Origin: Sedimentisphaerales bacterium
GTDB taxonomy: Bacteria > Planctomycetota > Phycisphaerae > Sedimentisphaerales > SM23-30
Length of the DNA: 5,088 nucleotides
NCBI GenBank assembly: GCA_030640865.1
Contig: DAOWIP010000522.1
Span: forward strand, 1-5,088
Direction of reading: 5' to 3'
The position numbers were made by a program, and so were the translations under genes. Below are positions 1 to 5,088 of the stretch, one piece after another. The notes under the pieces are model-generated. The model did not search any database. It was not told the origin of the DNA and was given only the letters and a program-made list of their open reading frames with translations. How positions within the stretch are numbered: position 1 is the stretch's first letter; each line of letters begins with the position of its first letter.

Positions 1-577
1 ATTGGCGGTTCACCTCGGCGACGAACTTGTCCCGCCCAAGCTCTCTGGTTTCCTCCGGCGTGATTGCCTGGCCGAACTGGACATTTATACGTCCCATCCC
101 CGGCAGTGTCTGATGACGCGGCCACACCTCAAACGCCCCGTCAACCACCACCGGCACTGTCGTTGCCCCCGATCGCCGAGCGATTAATTCAAAGCCGCTT
201 TTGATCGGGCGAATTCGCCCATCCTCGGTGCGAGTCGCTTCGGGGAACATCATTACTGCGCGGCCCGCTTTGAGCCGTCGGATAATCTCTTTGATCGCCC
301 GCGTGTCCGCCCGGCCCCGATGTACCGGAAAGGCGTTCAGCGACCGGATATAACTACCGAACCAGCGGTTATGAAACAAACTATCACGCGCCATATAGTC
401 CAACTCCCGCGACAAAGACAGCCCGCACAGAATAGGGTCCAGAAAACTCTGATGATTGCTTAACAGCAGCATACCTCCATCTATCGGCACATTCTCCCGG
501 CCGAAGACACGCACGTTATACAACGCACTGAAAACAACCTGCGACCCACGTTGCCAAAAAGAATAATATAATCTCAT
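1..577 (-). CDS. plsC: 1-acyl-sn-glycerol-3-phosphate acyltransferase (PlsC/LPLAT family), C-terminus cut by the window edge
   Basis: Translating the minus strand from the ATG at 577 gives 192 residues with no stop before the left edge, so the 3' end is missing. The LPLAT motifs appear in order. NHQSFLDP (residues 41-48) holds the catalytic HX4D pair, H42 and D47. FPVHRGRAD (83-91) is the block with the conserved arginine R87. FPEATRT (111-117) is the glycerol-phosphate binding block, and VPVVV (141-145) is the fourth block. Known role of the family: transfer of an acyl chain to the sn-2 position of lysophosphatidic acid at the inner face of the membrane, giving phosphatidic acid. An odd point is Ala114 where most members have Gly (FPEGTR). 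The start is secure: an in-frame TAG lies at 590-592 and a good ribosome binding site lies between. It sits 46 bases downstream of cmk on the same strand, probably cotranscribed. The missing part should be short, since family members are usually about 200-250 residues. Confidence 0.93.
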   Translation of the reverse strand, partial: MRLYYSFWQRGSQVVFSALYNVRVFGRENVPIDGGMLLLSNHQSFLDPILCGLSLSRELDYMARDSLFHNRWFGSYIRSLNAFPVHRGRADTRAIKEIIRRLKAGRAVMMFPEATRTEDGRIRPIKSGFELIARRSGATTVPVVVDGAFEVWPRHQTLPGMGRINVQFGQAITPEETRELGRDKFVAEVNRQ

Positions 578-578
578 C

Positions 579-586
579 TCTTTCCT
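579..586 (-). promoter_or_regulatory. Ribosome binding site of plsC
   Basis: The minus strand reads AGGAAAGAG directly before the ATG at 577. The AGGA core (583-586) is five bases from the start codon, a normal Shine-Dalgarno spacing. Together with the in-frame stop at 590-592 it fixes the plsC start. Confidence 0.8.
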
Positions 587-610
587 GTTCTACTGTATTT
601 CCGCAACAGG

Positions 611-622
611 GGATAATTATCC
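611..622. repeat. Perfect 12-base palindrome between cmk and plsC
   Basis: GGATAATTATCC is its own reverse complement and ends one base from the cmk stop codon. It is followed by no T-run, has almost no loop as RNA and is AT-rich in the centre, so it is a poor terminator. It could be a protein binding site or chance. No promoter with a credible -35 box was found next to it. Confidence 0.5.
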
Positions 623-623
623 A

Positions 624-1298
624 TCACATACACTCACTAACTATTTGATATAATTTCTCGACCACTTCCTCAAGTGTCATCTCCGAGGTATCGACAATTA
701 TCGCGTCCTCAGCCGGCTTGAGGGGTCCGACCTGACGGTTGGTATCGCGTTGGTCCCGCTGCCGCTGCGCTGCGCGGACTTCCTCATAGCTGATCTCAAC
801 TCCTTGTTCCCGCAATTGTTGCTTGCGCCGCCGTGCACGGCATTCCGGCGAGGCGTCTATGTAGAACTTGAACCGGGCCTCCGGAAAGACCACCGTTCCC
901 TGATCACGCCCTTCCGTAACCAGCGAGCCAAGCCGTCGGCCGATTTCCCGTTGCCGTCGGACCAACTGCTCCCGAACCTCGGCCGCACCGGCCGGATAAT
1001 GCGCCTGTTCGGTAACCAGCGGTGAACGAATCTCGTCGGTAACCTCCCGGCCGTCCAGCCGGATTCGGCTTTGGCCTTCTTCGAAGGTAACGTCAATTAC
1101 GCTTTGTTCCGCTATCCGGGCCAGGGCTGTGTTGTCATCCAGTGGGACATTTTTCTCCATCGCCACCAGCGTTACCGCCCGGTACATAGCTCCTGTGTCG
1201 AGATACGCCACGCCCAGCCGCTCAGCCAAACGGGCCGCCACGGTACTTTTACCCGCCCCCGCGGGACCGTCGATGGTAATAATCAGACGATTTCCCAT
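624..1298 (-). CDS. cmk: Cytidylate kinase (CMP/dCMP kinase)
   Basis: The 224-residue protein has the length and layout of bacterial Cmk. It phosphorylates CMP and dCMP with ATP in the cytoplasm, recycling pyrimidine nucleotides for RNA, DNA and CDP-activated lipid precursors. Visible motifs: the P-loop GPAGAGKST at residues 11-19; YLDTGAMYRAVT at 32-43, the characteristic NMP-binding segment; VTDEIRSPLVTEQA (about 86-99), the CMP-binding insert typical of Cmk; GRDQGTVVFPEARFKFYIDAS (about 129-149); the arginine-rich lid around ECRARRRKQQ; and RDTNRQVGPLKPAEDAIIVDT near the C-terminus, where Cmk has RDxxRxxxPLxxAxDAxxxDT. Gln replaces the usual hydrophobic residue in GRDxGT, a mild variation. 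The ATG at 1298 is the only sensible start, because the first strand (LIITIDG) begins four residues later. There is no Shine-Dalgarno sequence and the promoter lies immediately upstream, so leaderless translation is likely. plsC follows on the same strand. Confidence 0.97.
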   Translation of the reverse strand: MGNRLIITIDGPAGAGKSTVAARLAERLGVAYLDTGAMYRAVTLVAMEKNVPLDDNTALARIAEQSVIDVTFEEGQSRIRLDGREVTDEIRSPLVTEQAHYPAGAAEVREQLVRRQREIGRRLGSLVTEGRDQGTVVFPEARFKFYIDASPECRARRRKQQLREQGVEISYEEVRAAQRQRDQRDTNRQVGPLKPAEDAIIVDTSEMTLEEVVEKLYQIVSECM

Positions 1299-1306
1299 TG
1301 AAAAAT

Positions 1307-1335
1307 ATTATATCAGCCACTCCGGTTGATGACAA
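1307..1335 (-). promoter_or_regulatory. Sigma-70 type promoter of cmk, predicted to give a leaderless transcript
   Basis: On the minus strand a -35 box TTGTCA (1335-1330, 5 of 6 to TTGACA) is followed by a 17-base spacer and a perfect -10 box TATAAT (1312-1307). Only eight bases separate the -10 box from the cmk ATG at 1298. Transcription normally begins about seven bases past the -10 hexamer, so it should start at about 1298-1300, leaving a 5' leader of about zero to three bases. Boxes and spacing are seen directly; the start site is inferred. Confidence 0.75.
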
Positions 1336-1684
1336 GACAACCTTTGCATAGTGGTCGGTTGAAATAATTATTTAGGATTTGCCAAACATTGTGTGGCAGC
1401 CGCCGAGTCTTCGAGGTGGATGGCTCAACAGATGGGTGGCGCCTTTCTGTATTTCAGAGAGAGGTCGTTATAACCCGAACAATTTAACAACCTCCGTCTC
1501 AAAATAAAAAAAATTGGATAATAATACTATTAACCCAAAAACTATGAAAGTTTGCCCCACCTGAAAACCGATGAAAGTCATGTGAGGAAATTATTGCTCT
1601 AACCTTTTTCCGTGTATGCCGGAGGACCGCTGGAAGTCAATACAGGTTGGACTTATACCGGTAATTTCTTTTATGAGGCAGAAT

Positions 1685-1688
1685 GAGG
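1685..1688 (+). promoter_or_regulatory. Ribosome binding site that decides the glycosyltransferase start
   Basis: GAGG lies five bases before the ATG at 1694, which begins the protein at MHLAIGHYS, the natural first strand of a GT-B N-terminal domain. The in-frame ATG at 1616 has its nearest GAGG-like sequence nearly 30 bases upstream, and the ATG at 1673 has none. The site is the second of two tandem ATGAGGCA copies (1673-1680 and 1683-1690). Confidence 0.65.
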
Positions 1689-1693
1689 CAACT

Positions 1694-3343
1694 ATGCATT
1701 TAGCGATCGGCCATTATTCCATTGGTTCAAACGACGGCGTTAATACTGTAATTTGGCGCACTATCAACGAATTGCAGTATATCAATCCCGACCTGCGGAT
1801 TACTCTTTTTGGACAGGCTGCGCCTGCTATTGACCAGTTTCTGCCCTGGAAGAGCGGCAAGCTCATGTACCGCAATATCGAGGAACTCTCGCCGGACTAT
1901 CGCGTACCGGGACTGGAGAGCAAAAGCGTCCAGATACAGCGAGCGCACGACTATATCTGGCACGGTACTAATGTCGCGGAGCGGCTCCAGCAGCAGTTTG
2001 CCGACGCCGACACCATTTTGATGGAGAATCTCTCTGTTGGCATCAATCCCGCGGTTACCTATGCCTTTTACCTTTGGGGCCTTTGGGAATACCAGGCAAA
2101 AACAGACAAACGGTTTTTCATTCGAGTGCACGACTTCGCCCAGCAGCGACCGGCCAACTTTGGAAATCTTAAAAAGTTCCAGGCCTTTTTACCAACCGAT
2201 ACGCCCGACTGGCACCAGATTCTCTACCCATCGACGCCGAATGTGGAATATATCTCCATTAACACAACTGATTATTACCGCCTCATCGACCACGGCATTG
2301 AGCCGCGTCGCATCTGGTATGTGCCCAATAGTATCGACAATTCCCTTGTTCGTAACAGGCGAGTTGACAGGCGAGTTAACAAGCGAGTTGGAAAATCGAG
2401 CCGCCTGAAACCAGTTGATCGGGATAACACTGTGGCCAGGCAGCTCCGGTTGGAACTCGAAGCGAAAAAGAACGTGGCCCCCGAAGCCGCCATACTTTTT
2501 TATCCTGTTCGGGCCATTCCGCGTAAAAACGTCGAGGAAGCGATTTATCTGACTCAACTGCTGAATAACCTCGCTAAACTGCCCGATTATCGGCAAAAAT
2601 ATGACCTCGACCCGTCATATCACCTCATAGTCTCGCTTAATGGCGGCAACGAGGAGGAAAGAAGCTATGCCCGGACTATCCGCCGGTTTGTCGAAGAGAA
2701 CCATCTGCCGGTAACTATCGACATCAGCGACATAGTTGGGCTGCACCGTGAATACGACCCGGAAGACCCTCAGCGAATTGTTAAATACGGCGTTGTGGAT
2801 ATGTATGACATTGCTCGCATGGCTGTAAGCACTTCTCTGCTGGAGGGTTTCGGATTTGTGTTTATCGAACCCTGGGCGGCTGAGCAGTGTATCATAGGAA
2901 GAAACATCCCATCGGTTACAATGGATTTTGTCAAGGCCGGACTCTCGCTGGACCACCTCTATTCAGCTTTATTGGTCAATGGCCATGACTACGCCGACAT
3001 CGGCGTCGATGAACCTGATCACGGTCTGCAACTGCGGCTGCGGGAAATCAAGAAGCTCGAAGATACCGAGTATCTGCTCAAGGTCTTTTTCCGCAACAGC
3101 GCATCCCTCCGAGCCACGCTCAGATTATTCCGCCGCAAGAATCGCCGTACCCCTTATCACGCACTCGTCTCGGCCAATCATAAGAAGGTATTGGAAAATT
3201 ACTCCAATCAACGTATCGTTGGTATGCTTAGTCGCATCATGCTTAGTCAGGAGCCTGCTTATGATGAACCGCGATTGACATCGGTATCCGCCCCGGACTC
3301 GCAAACCCCTGATAACCCACAAACATTGAAAGCGATGGCCTAA
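1694..3343 (+). CDS. GT-B glycosyltransferase, GT4-like, acceptor unknown
   Basis: Predicted 549 residues from the ATG at 1694; the open frame extends to an ATG at 1616 (575 residues), but the first 26 residues look untranslated. Numbering is from 1694. The N-terminal domain opens with HYSIGSNDGVNTV (7-19), where the GV-containing turn matches the sugar-nucleotide transferase loop of GT4 enzymes. RVHDFAQQRP (144-153) and YVPNSID (209-215) close this domain. The second Rossmann domain begins with ILFYPVRAIPRKN (267-279), the usual donor-site segment with R and K. It carries EGFGFVFIE (384-392), the E-X7-E motif of retaining GT-B enzymes. No signal peptide or membrane segment is seen, so it is probably cytoplasmic or peripheral. 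At 549 residues it exceeds typical GT4 enzymes (about 350-420). The excess includes a basic linker insert at about 216-245, written partly by a minisatellite, and a C-terminal tail. Family assignment is from motifs; donor and acceptor (glycan, lipid or glycerate-type solute) cannot be told. It stands alone on its strand. Confidence 0.85.
   Translation: MHLAIGHYSIGSNDGVNTVIWRTINELQYINPDLRITLFGQAAPAIDQFLPWKSGKLMYRNIEELSPDYRVPGLESKSVQIQRAHDYIWHGTNVAERLQQQFADADTILMENLSVGINPAVTYAFYLWGLWEYQAKTDKRFFIRVHDFAQQRPANFGNLKKFQAFLPTDTPDWHQILYPSTPNVEYISINTTDYYRLIDHGIEPRRIWYVPNSIDNSLVRNRRVDRRVNKRVGKSSRLKPVDRDNTVARQLRLELEAKKNVAPEAAILFYPVRAIPRKNVEEAIYLTQLLNNLAKLPDYRQKYDLDPSYHLIVSLNGGNEEERSYARTIRRFVEENHLPVTIDISDIVGLHREYDPEDPQRIVKYGVVDMYDIARMAVSTSLLEGFGFVFIEPWAAEQCIIGRNIPSVTMDFVKAGLSLDHLYSALLVNGHDYADIGVDEPDHGLQLRLREIKKLEDTEYLLKVFFRNSASLRATLRLFRRKNRRTPYHALVSANHKKVLENYSNQRIVGMLSRIMLSQEPAYDEPRLTSVSAPDSQTPDNPQTLKAMA
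2356..2391 (+). repeat. In-frame 12-base minisatellite, three units
   Basis: CAGGCGAGTTGA, CAGGCGAGTTAA and CAAGCGAGTTGG lie head to tail; units 1 and 2 match at 11 of 12 bases, units 1 and 3 at 10 of 12. With a period divisible by three the array keeps frame and encodes NRRV, DRRV, NKRV (residues 221-232) in the linker between the two glycosyltransferase domains. Confidence 0.9.
3224..3248 (+). repeat. Short in-frame direct repeat near the glycosyltransferase C-terminus
   Basis: ATGCTTAGTC occurs at 3224-3233 and again at 3239-3248, 15 bases apart, encoding MLSRI then MLSQE. This may be a small tandem duplication in the C-terminal tail; two copies of ten bases could also be chance. Confidence 0.45.
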
Positions 3344-3345
3344 CC

Positions 3346-3409
3346 CACTCTTCCACCCGTTCACTCTTCCACCCGTTCACTCTTTTACTCGTCCACTCTT
3401 TTACTCATA
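3346..3409. repeat. 16-base minisatellite, four units, at the convergent gene ends
   Basis: On the plus strand CACTCTTCCACCCGTT occurs twice exactly (3346-3361 and 3362-3377). CACTCTTTTACTCGTC (3378-3393) and CACTCTTTTACTCATA (3394-3409) follow and share their first 13 bases. On the minus strand a GAGTR or GGGTG core recurs every 8 bases, so the 16-base unit is itself a dimer. The array begins two bases after the glycosyltransferase stop and reaches into the last codons of the RDD gene. There are no spacers, so it is not CRISPR, and no hairpin-plus-T-run terminator lies in the gap. Confidence 0.92.
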
Positions 3410-5088
3410 ACAACCATTGTTCTCGCCGCCAGGTCGCCGCTTCGCTGTTGACGTCGGGTAATGGACACAATCATAAGAGTCATCGCGTAAAAAAACAGAG
3501 AAGGGAAAAAGTCAAAAAGCCTGACCACATTTCGTATCAGGGCTTGTTGGGCGGACATCTTTTCTCCGGTAACGCTTACCACCGTCAACCCCAGCGCCTT
3601 CTTACCCGGCGTTCTCGCGAAAAGCAATTCGCACAGGGTAAAATAAACAAAAAAAACCACATAGTAAATCAGTGTTACTATTGCTACCATCCTTTTCATT
3701 TGGGCACTGAAAGTTCCTCTGTTTATTTGTTCGACGAGAGTCTCATAACTTAGTGAAAAGTCTGTCAATTCGGGAAGCAGGGTCATCCGTAACAATTCCC
3801 GCAAAATATGGGCACCCAGCGAAATCAGGATCGAATCCAGCATAAACGCCCCTGCCCGCCGCCAGACTGATGCTGGTTGCAGCCCGTTCGGCAGTGGTTG
3901 CGGTTCGCTAAACGCCTCTTCGCGCCGCCAAAACACTAACGAAATCACGATTAGCAGCGCCACTGAACTTGACTGCGTACCGAACAGCCATTCCCAGAGC
4001 GGTTCCGTTTCTGTACGTATGCTCTCGATTGGCTTGTCGAAACTTTCGATCAATTTTCCCGACCCGCTATACTGGCCAAACAACACCTCTCGTTCGCCCA
4101 GCCGTGAGAAAGCCGCTATATTTTGTCCGAAAGGCGCAAAAACCACCTTGTCGGCTGAAGACACCAACACCTCGCCGGCATTCTTTTCAAGCGGCTCGCT
4201 GAAAATCCAGCTATCGCGACCACGCCGGCCCACGCGGAACAACACTTTTTCGTTTTGCGTTTCCACTGCCGCGACGATTCTGATCTCGCGGTTCACCCGC
4301 AGAACGTTTAAGAACCTCACCGGCTCATTTATCGGCAGTATCTTTCGATCGCTACAGTATCCCTCCTGCGATCGGCAGTGTTCCAACACACCGTCCCTGA
4401 CGCCAAACAGATGGAGTTTGCCGGCGAGCGACTCGATCCTGATTTTCCCATTATCCCAATCGGTTATTGGTAATGGCTCACCGGACATCATCCGCCAGCG
4501 ATTATCCTTGCCATGTCTCAAAAGGATAATATCGCCTTCCAGCAGCGGCCATTGTTGTTCCCGTGGCAAAACAGCTTTTGTTTGTACCGCGGACGTCCCG
4601 TCCGCATCTTCTACCGGTGCAGGCGAAACGACTGCGTTACTCTCCTGCTCTTTCGAAGTTTCTGTGGGATACGCCGTTGGCAATAACAAAACAATTGTTT
4701 GTTCGGCCTGCGTCAGGGCATACATTACATTACCTTCGTAGGCACAATCTATTATCCGCAGTCCGGTCGGCAGTCGCCGCTCTGTCCGGCTGCTCAGGAG
4801 ATCATAGCTTTGACAACCCCCGCCTCTTAAAAATACGACCAGCCGTTCTTCGCTCGCCGTCATTGCTGTCGGACGACCTGTGTACCACTGCCCAGCCAGA
4901 AACTCCGCACCCGCGATATAACGTTGAAATATCTGGAAGCCTTTCTGCCCGTCTTTTTCTAATGCCGGAACAAGATAAACCACTTTATCGTTGCCGCCGG
5001 CCCACATATCTGCCCTATCCGGCAGAACGTTTGATATGTCCTCTTGTCCTGCCGCCGTCAGGTTCATCGCCACCAACAGCAAACACGC
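3385..5088 (-). CDS. RDD-family membrane protein with exported N-terminal domain, 5' end cut by the window edge
   Basis: The frame is open to the right edge. The first possible start inside it (TTG at 5082) falls in the middle of a hydrophobic run (ACLLLVAMNLTAAGQ) that looks like the end of a signal peptide, so the true start is probably outside. Numbering from 5082: about residues 12-365 are soluble and rich in short strands, possibly propeller-like, with an acidic, proline-containing low-complexity linker at 136-178 and a cysteine pair C236/C243. A transmembrane helix lies near 371-386. The RDD domain spans about 403-558: ASVWRRAGAFMLD (404-416) with the conserved R and first D (the next position is Ser), helices near 409-428, 466-488 and 523-542, RTPGKKALGLTVV (490-502), ALIRNVVRLFD (514-524) and SGDLAARTMVV (548-558). 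RDD proteins are membrane proteins, some linked to ion transport, but the role of this fused form is unknown. The last residues come from a minisatellite. It is convergent with the glycosyltransferase gene. Confidence 0.85.
   Translation of the reverse strand, partial: ACLLLVAMNLTAAGQEDISNVLPDRADMWAGGNDKVVYLVPALEKDGQKGFQIFQRYIAGAEFLAGQWYTGRPTAMTASEERLVVFLRGGGCQSYDLLSSRTERRLPTGLRIIDCAYEGNVMYALTQAEQTIVLLLPTAYPTETSKEQESNAVVSPAPVEDADGTSAVQTKAVLPREQQWPLLEGDIILLRHGKDNRWRMMSGEPLPITDWDNGKIRIESLAGKLHLFGVRDGVLEHCRSQEGYCSDRKILPINEPVRFLNVLRVNREIRIVAAVETQNEKVLFRVGRRGRDSWIFSEPLEKNAGEVLVSSADKVVFAPFGQNIAAFSRLGEREVLFGQYSGSGKLIESFDKPIESIRTETEPLWEWLFGTQSSSVALLIVISLVFWRREEAFSEPQPLPNGLQPASVWRRAGAFMLDSILISLGAHILRELLRMTLLPELTDFSLSYETLVEQINRGTFSAQMKRMVAIVTLIYYVVFFVYFTLCELLFARTPGKKALGLTVVSVTGEKMSAQQALIRNVVRLFDFFPSLFFYAMTLMIVSITRRQQRSGDLAARTMVVMSKRVDE

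Larger units (their letters stand above)
1299..1693. other. Divergent intergenic region between cmk and the glycosyltransferase gene
   Basis: About 395 bases with no convincing gene. Next to cmk lies its promoter. A GC-richer island of about 55 bases (1390-1445) sits between AT-rich flanks and carries a 36-codon open frame (1363-1473) without a good start. Around it are small symmetric elements: TTTCTG/CAGAGA (1444-1460, weak hairpin with one G-T pair), GTTATAAC (1467-1474) and TAATA-C-TATTA (1522-1532). The stretch 1501-1535 is strongly AT-rich and might hold a plus-strand promoter, but no pair of -35 and -10 boxes with correct spacing was found there. ATGAAAGT occurs twice (1544 and 1571). 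No RNA gene or riboswitch was recognised. Confidence 0.6.

Noticed and set aside
2..187. 61-residue plus-strand open frame at the left edge
   Set aside because: It is antisense to plsC, whose minus-strand translation carries all the LPLAT motifs.
1465..1535. Candidate plus-strand promoters (TATAAC at 1469, GATAAT at 1517, TACTAT at 1525)
   Set aside because: None has a credible -35 box at 16-18 bases, and the surrounding sequence is AT-rich enough to give such hexamers by chance.
1616..1693. N-terminal extension of the glycosyltransferase (starts at 1616 or 1673)
   Set aside because: These 26 residues do not fit the start of a GT-B fold and neither ATG has a well-placed Shine-Dalgarno sequence, whereas the ATG at 1694 has GAGG five bases upstream and begins the first core strand. 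An alternative start is not fully excluded.
1727..2596. Minus-strand open frames of about 134 and 135 residues, and a plus-strand frame of 123 residues, within the glycosyltransferase gene
   Set aside because: They overlap the motif-bearing GT-B reading frame and show no domain or ribosome binding site of their own.
3346..3409. Possible CRISPR array
   Set aside because: Units are contiguous with no unique spacers, are only 16 bases long, and run into a coding sequence; no cas genes are present. It is a minisatellite.
4019..4741. 240-residue open frame on the plus strand
   Set aside because: It lies entirely antisense to the RDD-protein gene, has Ser/Arg/Pro-rich low-quality composition and no recognisable motif, while the minus-strand frame has a clear domain. 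It is a shadow.

Overview
The window is an ordinary stretch of bacterial chromosome with mixed, moderate GC content and intact genes. It holds four protein-coding genes: two run leftward at the left end, one runs rightward in the middle, and one runs leftward at the right end. The lineage cannot be fixed from this sequence alone. The cmk-plsC pair is a common housekeeping arrangement in several bacterial phyla, and nothing here points to a plasmid, phage or insertion sequence.

Left block (1-1298, minus strand): cmk (cytidylate kinase) is followed after 46 bases by plsC (1-acylglycerol-3-phosphate acyltransferase), which runs off the left edge. They look like one transcription unit linking nucleotide recycling to phospholipid synthesis. 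A near-consensus sigma-70 type promoter (TTGTCA, 17 bases, TATAAT) lies so close to the cmk start that the message should begin within about 0-3 bases of the ATG. There is no Shine-Dalgarno sequence there, so cmk looks leaderless. By contrast plsC has a clear ribosome binding site.

Middle block (1299-3343): an intergenic region of about 395 bases, mostly AT-rich but with a GC-richer island near 1390-1445, precedes a plus-strand gene for a large GT-B glycosyltransferase of GT4-like type. This gene carries an in-frame 12-base minisatellite of three units, which writes an arginine-rich NRRV/DRRV/NKRV insert between its two Rossmann domains.

Right block (3385-5088, minus strand): a convergent gene, cut by the right edge, encodes a membrane protein with an exported N-terminal domain and a C-terminal RDD domain. 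The 41-base convergent gap and the last codons of this gene consist of a second minisatellite (16-base period, four units, with an 8-base sub-period). It supplies the last six residues and the stop codon.

No tRNA, rRNA, CRISPR array, mobile element or defence-type system was seen. The points worth a second look are the leaderless cmk promoter and the two GAGT-core minisatellites that have entered or abut coding sequence.
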